From Agathobaculum sp. NTUH-O15-33 (GTDB taxonomy: Bacteria > Bacillota > Clostridia > Oscillospirales > Butyricicoccaceae): a stretch of DNA of 64,000 bases. Location: assembly GCF_033193315.1 (NCBI RefSeq), contig NZ_CP136187.1, positions 2,921,501 to 2,985,500 of the forward strand. The letters run 5' to 3'. How positions within the stretch are numbered: position 1 is the first letter of the stretch; each line of letters starts with the position of its first letter. Below are positions 8,253 through 15,508 of this stretch, piece after piece. The notes beneath the pieces are model-generated. The model ran no database searches. It was not told the DNA's origin and saw only the letters and a program-made list of their open reading frames with translations. The position numbers and the translations under genes are program-made.

Positions 8253-8287
8253 AAACGGCGCGGTTTTTATAAACCGCGCCGTTTTTT
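8253..8287 (+). terminator. Terminator hairpin, second copy with intact T tract
   Basis: Near-identical copy of 8006-8037, here followed by TTTTTT. This copy probably terminates the HAD/LUD transcript after it reads through the inserted repeat. Confidence 0.8.
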
Positions 8288-8387
8288 GCAGTTGCAACCG
8301 CAGGTTGCGTATTTTCCATGCCGAAATGGTGGAATGCTACCGCTGTTTCCGGTAGAATACAGGTATTCGGCAAGGAGGTAACCAAAC

Positions 8388-9068
8388 ATGCCACTGAATG
8401 AAAATATCCAAAGCCTGCGCCGCGAACGCGGCCTTTCGCAGGAAGAACTGGCCATAACGTTAGGCGTATCCCGGCAAGCCGTGAGCAAATGGGAGCTCGG
8501 CGACGCGACGCCGGACACGGACAAGGTGATCGCGCTGGCGAATTACTTTGGGGTGACAACCGACTATCTGCTGCGCGATCTCGCGCCGGAAACCGCCCCG
8601 GCACAGCAGCGCGCTCCATCGGCGCAGAAACGCTTTGCGCCCATGCTATTGTGCATCGGCTGGTGCGGCTCGGCGCTTGGGCTGTGCCTGCTGCTGTACG
8701 GGCAATATTTCGCCGCAAACGATTGGCCGCGGCTGATCGGGCTTATGCTGCTCGTTTTATTCGCCATACTGCCTCTTGGTTCCAGTTTGATGTTGCGTCA
8801 AGAGGACGAACAGGCGGGGCGCGCGTTCCTGCGGCAATTCTGGCGCGTCAATATTTGGCTTGTCACGCCCGTGCCGTTGATCTGGCTTGGCGGCAGCAGC
8901 ATCTTGGCGCATTTTATCTCAAGCGGGCTGGCCGAACATCTTTGGAGCGTCCTGCCCGAGCCGTTGTGGGCGCTGGGTCGTCTGGCTGTATTCGCGGCGC
9001 TTCCCATTGCGCTTTACATCGCGATCTGCCTGCTCGTCACTTTTTTACTGCGAAAAAAATCAAAATAA
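8388..9068 (+). CDS. XRE-family regulator with C-terminal membrane domain
   Basis: Residues ~5-65 of this 226-residue protein form a Cro/C1-type helix-turn-helix (LRRERGLSQEELAITLGVSRQAVSKWE). The remainder holds about four hydrophobic helices (for example near residues 88-110, 120-140, 155-175 and 198-222), so it is a membrane-tethered DNA-binding protein. Such proteins in Firmicutes usually regulate a neighbouring membrane or antibiotic-response gene, but no obvious target adjoins. It starts after AAGGAGGTAACC. An inverted repeat (TACCG/CGGTA, near 8338-8354) lies shortly upstream and may be its own operator. Confidence 0.87.
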   Translation: MPLNENIQSLRRERGLSQEELAITLGVSRQAVSKWELGDATPDTDKVIALANYFGVTTDYLLRDLAPETAPAQQRAPSAQKRFAPMLLCIGWCGSALGLCLLLYGQYFAANDWPRLIGLMLLVLFAILPLGSSLMLRQEDEQAGRAFLRQFWRVNIWLVTPVPLIWLGGSSILAHFISSGLAEHLWSVLPEPLWALGRLAVFAALPIALYIAICLLVTFLLRKKSK

Positions 9069-9086
9069 AAAATATGCCAAAAAAGC

Positions 9087-9115
9087 TTGACTTCGCCCCA
9101 CGGCTTTGCTATAAT
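9087..9115 (+). promoter_or_regulatory. Promoter of tRNA-Gly
   Basis: TTGACT (9087-9092), 17-base spacer, TATAAT (9110-9115), about 36 bases before the mature tRNA 5' end. Confidence 0.85.
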
Positions 9116-9151
9116 AAATATCGCGCTGGTGAGAACGGCGCGATAGAAAAT

Positions 9152-9227
9152 GCGGCTGTAGCTCATCTGGTAGAGCGCCACCTTGCCAAGGTGGAGGTAG
9201 CGAGTTCGAGCCTCGTCAGCCGCTCCA
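9152..9227 (+). tRNA. tRNA-Gly (anticodon GCC)
   Basis: A complete 76-base cloverleaf: acceptor arms GCGGCTG/CAGCCGC, D arm GCTC-ATCTGGTA-GAGC, anticodon stem CCACC/GGTGG with loop TTGCCAA, T arm with GTTCGAGCC, discriminator T and an encoded CCA. The GCC anticodon reads GGC and GGU. Its own promoter and terminator flank it. Confidence 0.97.
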
Positions 9228-9236
9228 TAGCGAAAG

Positions 9237-9264
9237 CGCACTGTGATATACAGTGCGTTTTTTT
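9237..9264 (+). terminator. Terminator of tRNA-Gly
   Basis: Hairpin CGCACTG/CAGTGCG (9237-9243/9251-9257) followed by seven T residues. Confidence 0.88.
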
Positions 9265-9323
9265 CATGCGAAGGCAGCTTCCGAACTTGCTACCTCCACC
9301 TTATTTTCATCAGGAGGTGGGGC

Positions 9324-9350
9324 CCCCGTTAAAACACAGTTTTAACGGGG
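9324..9350. repeat. Perfect 12-bp stem-loop between the duplicated tRNA ends
   Basis: Arms 9324-9335 and 9339-9350 are exact reverse complements around a 3-base loop. It lies in the ~130-base insert between the tRNA 3' end and its second copy. Confidence 0.75.
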
Positions 9351-9357
9351 TATCGTG

Positions 9358-9422
9358 AGCGAGTTCGAGCCTCGTCAGCCGCTCCATAAAGAGAACGCAC
9401 TGTGATATGCAGTGCGTTTTTT
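9358..9422 (+). repeat. Duplicate of tRNA-Gly 3' end plus terminator
   Basis: Bases 9358-9388 are identical to 9199-9229 (T arm, acceptor strand and CCA of tRNA-Gly, 31 bases). They are followed by a second copy of the terminator hairpin (9396-9402/9410-9416 plus T tract). No 5' half of a tRNA is present, so this is not a second gene. It resembles an attachment-site duplication or the same kind of terminator duplication seen at 8006-8287. Confidence 0.85.
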
Positions 9423-9452
9423 CTTTTACCTAAATCTCATGCCATTCAAACG

Positions 9453-10697
9453 TTAAAGGTGCTTATAAATTTGTTTACCCATTTTCCCTACGGCAAAAAT
9501 CAAAACAGCGGTAGCCAATAGGACGGCAAACAAATAGTTGATCAGTTTATCGTAAAGGTATCCATAGAGCCAAATGCCCGTCGGGAAAGCCGCGTTAACC
9601 GCCGCAGTATAAAAGGACATGGTACGCCCCAGCATCTGATCCGGGACATTTTGCTGGATCGCCGACAGGATCAAGATTCCCGCGATGCTTGCAAACATAA
9701 AAATGACAACGCCCGCCAGCACCAAGATCATATATGTCACATAGGCGGTGGCTCGCAACAGAAAAGCCATGCCCAAAAGCGCGATCGCCGCCCCCATGAT
9801 CCAGAACAGCCGATAGGTCTGGCTTAGCGGAAAGCGGCTTGACAGGCTTCCCGCTATGATTCCGCCAATCAAGCCAGCGGCGCCCATGAACGCCTGCGCG
9901 CATCCGTTCAGCGCCGCGCTCAATTCCAAGACGACCGATATGATAAAAGGCGCCCCCGTCGTAATGAACGGCTGAATCAGCAGAACAAAGGCGGCGTTTA
10001 GCAGGATCGCCCCCAAAACGTGCGTCCTTTCCTTTGTCAAAAACCGAATCCCTTCCCGGTAGTCTTGTCTGAGCAGCCGCATAGATAATGTTTCCCGCCG
10101 TATGCTTACGATTGGTATCTCGATCCATAGCTCCACAAAGGCGGCAAGACAAAAGCATATTGCGCAGCCTAAAAAAATGCTTTGAACGCCCATGAGATCG
10201 CTCCTTGTGACGATCCCATAACACACACCGGCCAATAAAGGCCCCGCTAATTGGGCGGCCATATTGATCTGGCTTACTATGGCATTCGCTTTTACAAGGT
10301 TGTCTTTCGCTTGCAGTAGCGGAATTGTGGATTGAACGATCGGCGTTTCAAAAGAGGATAGGATCGACAGAACGACCATGGCGACCGTTATGCCGGCCAG
10401 CGTATGCGGCAAACGCATGGCAAGCGCTAAGCAGACCGCCAGCAGACCATACATACCGTCCAGCCCGACCATAAGATTCTTTTTGTTTTTTCGATCCGCC
10501 AAAAAGCCAACCACCGGAGACAGAAACACCGGAGGTAAATAGCCGATCGCCGTAATCATACCGAACAATGCGGCGGACCCAGTCAAATCTAAAATCAGCA
10601 GCGAAACGGTAAATCGCAGCAATACCGTCCCAAAGAGAGAGACCGCCTGTCCAATGATCAAGAAAAGAAAATTGCGATTTGATCTTTTGCTCATCAT
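9453..10697 (-). CDS. MFS transporter (MFS_3-like exporter)
   Basis: This 414-residue protein has about twelve hydrophobic helices and the major-facilitator loop motif after TM2 (VGFLADRKNKKNLM). Its similarity pattern is that of the EntS/MFS_3 type drug or siderophore exporters common in Firmicutes. The base composition is less GC-rich than the surrounding housekeeping genes, as is that of the WYL regulator upstream, and the pair may have been acquired together. The substrate is unknown. The start is preceded by GTGGGTG at moderate distance. Confidence 0.9.
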   Translation of the reverse strand: MMSKRSNRNFLFLIIGQAVSLFGTVLLRFTVSLLILDLTGSAALFGMITAIGYLPPVFLSPVVGFLADRKNKKNLMVGLDGMYGLLAVCLALAMRLPHTLAGITVAMVVLSILSSFETPIVQSTIPLLQAKDNLVKANAIVSQINMAAQLAGPLLAGVCYGIVTRSDLMGVQSIFLGCAICFCLAAFVELWIEIPIVSIRRETLSMRLLRQDYREGIRFLTKERTHVLGAILLNAAFVLLIQPFITTGAPFIISVVLELSAALNGCAQAFMGAAGLIGGIIAGSLSSRFPLSQTYRLFWIMGAAIALLGMAFLLRATAYVTYMILVLAGVVIFMFASIAGILILSAIQQNVPDQMLGRTMSFYTAAVNAAFPTGIWLYGYLYDKLINYLFAVLLATAVLIFAVGKMGKQIYKHL

Positions 10698-10725
10698 GAC
10701 ACACCCACTTTCTTATTACCTTCTA

Positions 10726-10778
10726 CAGTATACAAACAAAAGCCTGACACAGCGTGTCAGGCTTTTGTTTGTATACTG
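10726..10778. terminator. Perfect 25-bp inverted repeat between WYL regulator and MFS gene
   Basis: Arms 10726-10750 and 10754-10778 are exact reverse complements with a 3-base loop. The inner part, with a GC-rich stem flanked by A/T tracts, would work as a terminator in either direction. The outer ATAC/GTAT extension is longer than a terminator needs, so an operator role is also possible. Confidence 0.75.
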
Positions 10779-10787
10779 CCGGTCGGC

Positions 10788-11693
10788 TCATGGATAGCGT
10801 GCCAGCGCGGCTTTATATTTTTCGATTATACGCTGCTTTACCGACTCTGGGCGGATTATGGTCACCCGCTCGCCGAAGGACATCAAAAAATCATATAGCC
10901 ATTCGGTTTCAGGCAATGTCAGCTTTACCGTATACCCGTTTTCACGCGCTATGATCGCGCTGTCTTCCAGCGTATCGTATAGACGGTATCCGACCTCTAA
11001 CGGAAATTGCAATTCCAGATCGATCAGAGCGCCCATATCCCGAGGTTGTGGATAAACTTCGGGGGCTGCTTCCGGCAGTTCGTTAAAATACGTTTCCGTT
11101 AAGCGGAAATCCTTGATACGCGTCAGCCGAAACAGTCGATCCGCTTGGCGGGTCAGGCAAAAAGCGAACAAATACCACGCGCGGTCCTTATAGACAAGCT
11201 TTCGTGGATACGCTTCCCGCTCGCGCTTGGCCCCGGTAGAATCGTAATATACAAAGCGGATCTTCCGTCTTTCCAAAACCGCTTGCCGGATCTGCACAAA
11301 TAATTGGTTTTCATATTCCGCGATACTGCCCCAGCGGGAAAAATCAACTTCGATCCAATCCGAAAGCCTGATTTGAAAAATTGCGCCTAACTTCTTTAAA
11401 ACACCATCCACTTCTGGAAATTGTACGGCTGCAAGGCTTTGAATACCGGAAAGTAACGCTTGCTTCTCTTGATCCGAGAAAAGGGATCGATCCAAAACGT
11501 AGCCGTCCAGCAGCTGTATGCCGCCGTTTCGCCCCGTTTCGGTATAAACGGGAATGCCCGCGCCGCTGAGCGCATCCACATCCCGATAAATGGTGCGAAC
11601 GGACACTTCAAATTTCTCAGCCAATTCCGGCGCAGTCGCATGCCCTTGTTCCAATAAATAATACAGCATCCCAAACAATCTGCTTTGCTGCAA
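10788..11693 (-). CDS. YafY-type transcriptional regulator (HTH_11 + WYL domain)
   Basis: The 301-residue protein has an N-terminal winged helix (ATAPELAEKFEVSVRTIYRDVDAL, residues ~18-42), then a WYL ligand-sensing domain (~135-215) with the variant segment KDRAWYLFAFC, and a C-terminal WCX region. Family members are single-component repressors or activators that respond to small ligands or single-stranded nucleic acid. It probably regulates the MFS gene immediately downstream. Confidence 0.9.
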   Translation of the reverse strand: MQQSRLFGMLYYLLEQGHATAPELAEKFEVSVRTIYRDVDALSGAGIPVYTETGRNGGIQLLDGYVLDRSLFSDQEKQALLSGIQSLAAVQFPEVDGVLKKLGAIFQIRLSDWIEVDFSRWGSIAEYENQLFVQIRQAVLERRKIRFVYYDSTGAKREREAYPRKLVYKDRAWYLFAFCLTRQADRLFRLTRIKDFRLTETYFNELPEAAPEVYPQPRDMGALIDLELQFPLEVGYRLYDTLEDSAIIARENGYTVKLTLPETEWLYDFLMSFGERVTIIRPESVKQRIIEKYKAALARYP

Positions 11694-11737
11694 CCCATCA
11701 CCTCCGCAAGCGGCAGAACCCCGTTTTTCAACGCGCC

Positions 11738-12559
11738 TTACTTCACGATCTGTCCCAGCAGCTTTTCAAACTGCACGCCGTGCATGGGATCAGTGCCCTG
11801 TTCGGCCGTATAGGCAATGCAGTCCTTTACGAATTCGCCGGCGCGGGTGCAGGCGTTCGGCAGGGATACGCCGTTCAGCAGCGCGCCCAGCATCGTGGCG
11901 GCAAACAGGTCGCCGGTGCCGGGATAATACCGGTCGATCCGGCGGTGCAGCGTCAGCCCCCCGCCCGCATGGCCCAAGCAGCCGGTGCCCACCTTGCCTG
12001 TTTCAAAGTCCAAACCGGTCAGCACGATCTCGGCCCCGTAGGTCTGCTGCAGCGCGCGCATCCATTCCCAAGCCTCGTCGTCGCTTTGGGGTTTGCCCGC
12101 GGGATCGCGGCCCAGCAGAATGGCGGCTTCGGTCGTATTCGGCGTAATGATATCCGCGATCGCGCACAGCTCGCGCATGCGCGTGCACATCTCCGGCGTG
12201 TAGGTCTCGTAAACTTCGCCGTTATCGCCCATCACAGGGTCGATCACTGTCAGCCCGCCCTCCGCGCGCAGACGCACGGCGGCCTCGCGCACGCGGTCGA
12301 TCTGCGCGGCGGAAGCTAAAAAGCCCGCGTAAACGGCTTCAAACCGCAGCCCCAGCGCATCATATTGGTTTATCGTGCCCTCCATCGCGTCCGTCAGGTC
12401 GGTCACGGCCCAGTGCGGGATCGCGGTATGAGTGGAGAACACCGCCGTCGGCAGCGGCACGCACTGATGCCCGGCCGCGGACAGCACCGCGATGATCGGC
12501 ACCAGCGAGGAACGCCCAAAGCCGGACAGATCGTGCAGCGCCAAAACTTTTTTCTGCAT
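11738..12559 (-). CDS. pdxY: Pyridoxal/pyridoxamine kinase
   Basis: The ~273-residue ribokinase-fold enzyme phosphorylates pyridoxal or pyridoxamine. It starts MQKKVLALHDLSGFGR, and shows VVxDPVMGD-like VIDPVMGDNGEVY, TPNTTEAAILLG, and the C-terminal anion-hole motif YPGTGDLFAA. The frame is open about 20 codons further upstream, but those codons lack the family pattern; the chosen ATG has AAGGA at a rather long distance, so the start is uncertain. It is divergent from the glycosyl hydrolase-like gene. Confidence 0.9.
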   Translation of the reverse strand: MQKKVLALHDLSGFGRSSLVPIIAVLSAAGHQCVPLPTAVFSTHTAIPHWAVTDLTDAMEGTINQYDALGLRFEAVYAGFLASAAQIDRVREAAVRLRAEGGLTVIDPVMGDNGEVYETYTPEMCTRMRELCAIADIITPNTTEAAILLGRDPAGKPQSDDEAWEWMRALQQTYGAEIVLTGLDFETGKVGTGCLGHAGGGLTLHRRIDRYYPGTGDLFAATMLGALLNGVSLPNACTRAGEFVKDCIAYTAEQGTDPMHGVQFEKLLGQIVK

Positions 12560-12625
12560 TGCGTTTTTCACATCCTTTTTTACTCTGTCCATCATACGAT
12601 GCTTTTGCTCCGAAGTCAATCATCC

Positions 12626-12654
12626 TTGCTTTATAGCGGTCGTAATGGTAAAAT
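12626..12654 (+). promoter_or_regulatory. Probable promoter of the secreted glycosyl hydrolase-like gene
   Basis: TTGCTT (12626-12631), 17-base spacer, TAAAAT (12649-12654), followed 38 bases later by the start codon with AAAGGAG. Confidence 0.65.
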
Positions 12655-12692
12655 AATATAGAAATCACGGCCGCTGCCAAAGGAGTATATCT

Positions 12693-13961
12693 ATGCTGAA
12701 AAAACGTATCCTACCCATATTGTTGCTACTGTGCCTGCTCGTCCCGGCCGCGTCGGCCGCCCGCATACCGGAGGAAGGGCTGCACGGCGTATGGGTCTCC
12801 TCGGTGTATAATATCGATTATCCATCCAAGCAGGGCTTGACGGTGGACGAGCTGAAAAGCGAAGCCGACGCGATACTGGACAATGTCGCCGCGATGGGCC
12901 TAAACGCGGTCTTTTTGCAGGTCCGCCCATCGGCGGACGCGCTTTATGAATCCGCGTTGTTCCCTTGGAGCCGCTATGTCAGCGGCACCTGCGGCGAAGC
13001 GCCGGCGGACGGCTTCGATCCCCTCGCCTATTGGGTGGCGGGCGCGCACGCGCGCGGCTTGCAGCTGCACGCATGGCTCAATCCTTACCGCATCACCAAG
13101 GAAGGCAAGGACGAACTGGACGCTCTGCCTGAATCCAGCCCCGCGAAGCAGCATCCGGAATGGGTGGTGGAGCACGACGGCAATTATTATTTTGATCCCG
13201 GCCTGCCCTCCGTGCAGGAGCTCGTCGCGGACGGCGCGATGGAGATCGTGGAGCGGTACGAGGTGGACGGCATCCATCTGGACGACTATTTCTACCCCGA
13301 CACTGAATTCAACGACGCTTCTACCTTCGCCCGCTATGGCGAACGGTTCGACAACATCGACGATTGGCGGCGCGACAACGTCAACACCCTGATCGCGCTG
13401 CTCGATAAATCACTGCACAAGCTCGATCCCGACTGTTCCTTCGGCGTAAGCCCGGCGGGCATTTGGGACAACAAGCGCGACAACGCGCGCGGCAGCGAGA
13501 CCAACGGCCGCTCCTCCTACCGCGAGATCTACTGCGATTCGCTTGAATGGATCCAAAAGGGCACGGTGGACTATATCTGCCCGCAGATTTACTGGTCCAT
13601 CGGCTTTGAAGCAGCGGATTTCTCCGTGCTGCTCGATTGGTGGCAGGAGGCCGTGCAGACCTCGGATGTGGCGCTTTACATCGGCATGGGCGCTTACCGC
13701 ATGGCGGAGGCCGAGCCCGGCGACGTATGGTACGGCACGGACGAGCTGGGCCGCCAGCTCGCGCTGATCGACGACGGCAAGGATATTCAGGGCGAGGTGT
13801 TTTTCAGCTATTCCTCGCTGGTGAACACTTCGGGCGCCACTCAGCTGCTGACCGACTTCTATGAACCAAAGCAAACGGATGAAGGCCTGACCCAGCCCGA
13901 AAAACAGGCCGATACGCTTGCCGAGATATTTTCCCGTTTTATCTTGGCCCTGTTTCAGTAA
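12693..13961 (+). CDS. Secreted family-10-like glycosyl hydrolase (DUF187/GHL10)
   Basis: The 422-residue protein begins with a cleavable signal peptide (LPILLLLCLLVPAASA, cut near residue 22) and continues directly into a GHL10/DUF187 TIM-barrel: LHGVWVSSVYNIDYPSK, MGLNAVFLQVRPSADALY, LHAWLNPYRIT, IHLDDYFYPD, VDYICPQIYWS. The Asp-rich IHLDDYF strand is the probable catalytic region. Members of this family are thought to act on peptidoglycan-related or other extracellular glycans, but few are characterised. RBS AAAGGAG. The thioesterase gene follows after 21 bases. Confidence 0.9.
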   Translation: MLKKRILPILLLLCLLVPAASAARIPEEGLHGVWVSSVYNIDYPSKQGLTVDELKSEADAILDNVAAMGLNAVFLQVRPSADALYESALFPWSRYVSGTCGEAPADGFDPLAYWVAGAHARGLQLHAWLNPYRITKEGKDELDALPESSPAKQHPEWVVEHDGNYYFDPGLPSVQELVADGAMEIVERYEVDGIHLDDYFYPDTEFNDASTFARYGERFDNIDDWRRDNVNTLIALLDKSLHKLDPDCSFGVSPAGIWDNKRDNARGSETNGRSSYREIYCDSLEWIQKGTVDYICPQIYWSIGFEAADFSVLLDWWQEAVQTSDVALYIGMGAYRMAEAEPGDVWYGTDELGRQLALIDDGKDIQGEVFFSYSSLVNTSGATQLLTDFYEPKQTDEGLTQPEKQADTLAEIFSRFILALFQ

Positions 13962-13982
13962 GCGCTTAGGAGGTGCATCCCC

Positions 13983-14714
13983 TTGTCCGATCTTCTTTCC
14001 CGCGAATATGAAGTCAATTTCAGCCACATCGATAACCGCGGTATCGCCCGCCCGTCCTTCGTATTCGACGTCATGCAGGACGCCGCGACCGTCCATGCGG
14101 AGGAACTGCATCTGGGCCGCACCGAGCTGCGCGTACTCTGGGTGCTTTCCCGCATGCGCGTGACGCTCTCGCGCCCCTTCCTGCCCTATGAGCGCATCCG
14201 GTGTGAAACTTGGTGCCCCGGAATCCGCGGCGCGAGCTGGTACCGTTCCTTCGCGTTCTATGCCGATGAGCAGCAGGTCGGCGAAGCGCAATCCATGTGG
14301 GTCACACTGGACCCGGATACCCACCGTATCCTGCGCCCCACCGTTTTCCCCGCGGCCGACGGCTACCTGCACACCGCGCGCGGCGAGCTGTTTGAGCCGC
14401 TCGGCAAGCTGAGCTGCGAGACCGTGCGCCTGCACCATGTTCACCCGGTATGCTATTCCGACCTTGACATCAACAATCACGTCAACAACGCCAAGGTCGT
14501 CGACCTGATCTCCGACGCGCTCGACCTGCAAAAGCAGCCGGGCTTTGTTTCCGCCCTACAGGTCAACTACACCGCCGAAACACAGTTTGGCGAGCAGGTG
14601 GAGCTGTACTGCGGCACGGTGGACGGCGCACGCTATGTGCGCGGCGCCGCCCACGGCGAAACGCATTTTGAAGCGCAGGCGACGCTCTCCGCGCTGCCCG
14701 CCGGAAGGAGCTGA
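13983..14714 (+). CDS. Acyl-ACP thioesterase (FatA/FatB family)
   Basis: The 243-residue protein is a double hot-dog acyl-ACP thioesterase that releases fatty acids from acyl carrier protein. Each half is recognisable: N-terminal REYEVNFSHIDNRG...MQDAATVHAEEL, and C-terminal VCYSDLDINNHVNNAKVVD with the Asp-Asn-His catalytic set (DINNHV). The start is TTG at 13983, supported by AGGAGGTG eight bases upstream and by no in-frame ATG before the conserved region. It may be transcribed with the hydrolase before it and the MNT/HEPN pair after it. Confidence 0.92.
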   Translation: MSDLLSREYEVNFSHIDNRGIARPSFVFDVMQDAATVHAEELHLGRTELRVLWVLSRMRVTLSRPFLPYERIRCETWCPGIRGASWYRSFAFYADEQQVGEAQSMWVTLDPDTHRILRPTVFPAADGYLHTARGELFEPLGKLSCETVRLHHVHPVCYSDLDINNHVNNAKVVDLISDALDLQKQPGFVSALQVNYTAETQFGEQVELYCGTVDGARYVRGAAHGETHFEAQATLSALPAGRS

Positions 14715-14721
14715 CGCACGT

Positions 14722-15024
14722 ATGGAAGCCGTGGCACAGATCTTATCGGATATTTTGAAAACCTGCCGCCCCAGCAAGGTATTGCTCGTGGGCGAAAAGC
14801 GCACGATGTCCACGCAAAAGCTCAAATCGATCAGTCTATGCGTAATCATACCCGAAGGCGATACCCGCGCCCTGCGGTGCAAGCTGCATCTGGCCGCTTC
14901 GGCGGACGTGCCGCTCACGCTGCATGTCTACACCGCGGACGAGTGGGCGGCGCTGCTGAAGGAAGAGACGAGCTACGCCGCTTGGATCGCACGGAAAGGG
15001 CAGGTGCTGTATGAGCAGACGTAG
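14722..15024 (+). CDS. Degenerate MNT-type nucleotidyltransferase-like protein
   Basis: This 100-residue protein has the size and position of a minimal nucleotidyltransferase partner of a HEPN protein. In the usual GSR...DxD active site, however, the region reads LLVGEKRTMSTQKLKSISL, with no GS and no Asp pair, so catalysis is unlikely. Residues 55-100 (LHVYTADEWAALL, KGQVLYE) resemble the C-terminal half of MNT proteins. AAGGAG lies within the end of the thioesterase gene. It overlaps the HEPN gene by 14 bases, implying coupled translation. Identification rests mainly on context. Confidence 0.6.
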   Translation: MEAVAQILSDILKTCRPSKVLLVGEKRTMSTQKLKSISLCVIIPEGDTRALRCKLHLAASADVPLTLHVYTADEWAALLKEETSYAAWIARKGQVLYEQT

Positions 15025-15457
15025 AGGCGCATCAGACAGCCACTTCTACTATAAGTGGCTCGACAAGGCGCTCTGCGACCTGCAGTGCGCCCGCATTCTG
15101 CACACCTTTGGCGGCGACCACTACAACATCGCATTCCACTGCCAGCAGGCGATCGAAAAGGCCCTGAAAGGCTACCTGCTGTTTCGCACCGGCCGTCATT
15201 TCGACGGGCACAACCTGACTTATCTGTGCCGTCAGGCGATCCGGCTCGATCCCGATGCCTTTTCCGAGTATCTGGATGAAAGCGCCGCGCTGAACGATCT
15301 GTATATTGAAACCCGCTACCCCACCGATCTGCCTTTCGAGATCGACGACCGCGAGATCATCCGCTATCTCGACATGGCGGAGACCATGTTCGCGGCCATC
15401 CGCAAGGAACTGTACGCCACAGGCCGGCCGCACACCATCCAAAGTGAACGAATATAA
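15011..15457 (+). CDS. HEPN-domain protein
   Basis: The 148-residue all-helical protein matches the HEPN family (PF05168): YYKWLDKALCDLQCARIL at the start, HCQQAIEKALKGYLL in the second helix, an R-x4-H-type segment RHFDGHNL, and the terminal RYPTD motif. HEPN proteins often are RNases or are paired with MNT antitoxins that AMPylate them. Here the partner has lost its catalytic residues, so the pair may act as a non-enzymatic regulator or be decaying. A strong terminator follows. Confidence 0.85.
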   Translation: MSRRRGASDSHFYYKWLDKALCDLQCARILHTFGGDHYNIAFHCQQAIEKALKGYLLFRTGRHFDGHNLTYLCRQAIRLDPDAFSEYLDESAALNDLYIETRYPTDLPFEIDDREIIRYLDMAETMFAAIRKELYATGRPHTIQSERI

Positions 15458-15461
15458 AAAT

Positions 15462-15498
15462 ATCCGGCAAAGACCGTTTGGTCTTTGCCGGATGTTTG
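15462..15498 (+). terminator. Terminator after HEPN gene
   Basis: Perfect 14-bp stem (15462-15475/15480-15493) with a GTTT loop and T-rich tail; it lies between convergent genes and may serve both. Confidence 0.88.
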
Positions 15499-15508
15499 TT
15501 TATTTGGA

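Noticed and set aside
9358..9388. Second tRNA-Gly gene
   Set aside because: Only the 3' part is present; no D arm, anticodon arm or 5' acceptor strand precedes it.
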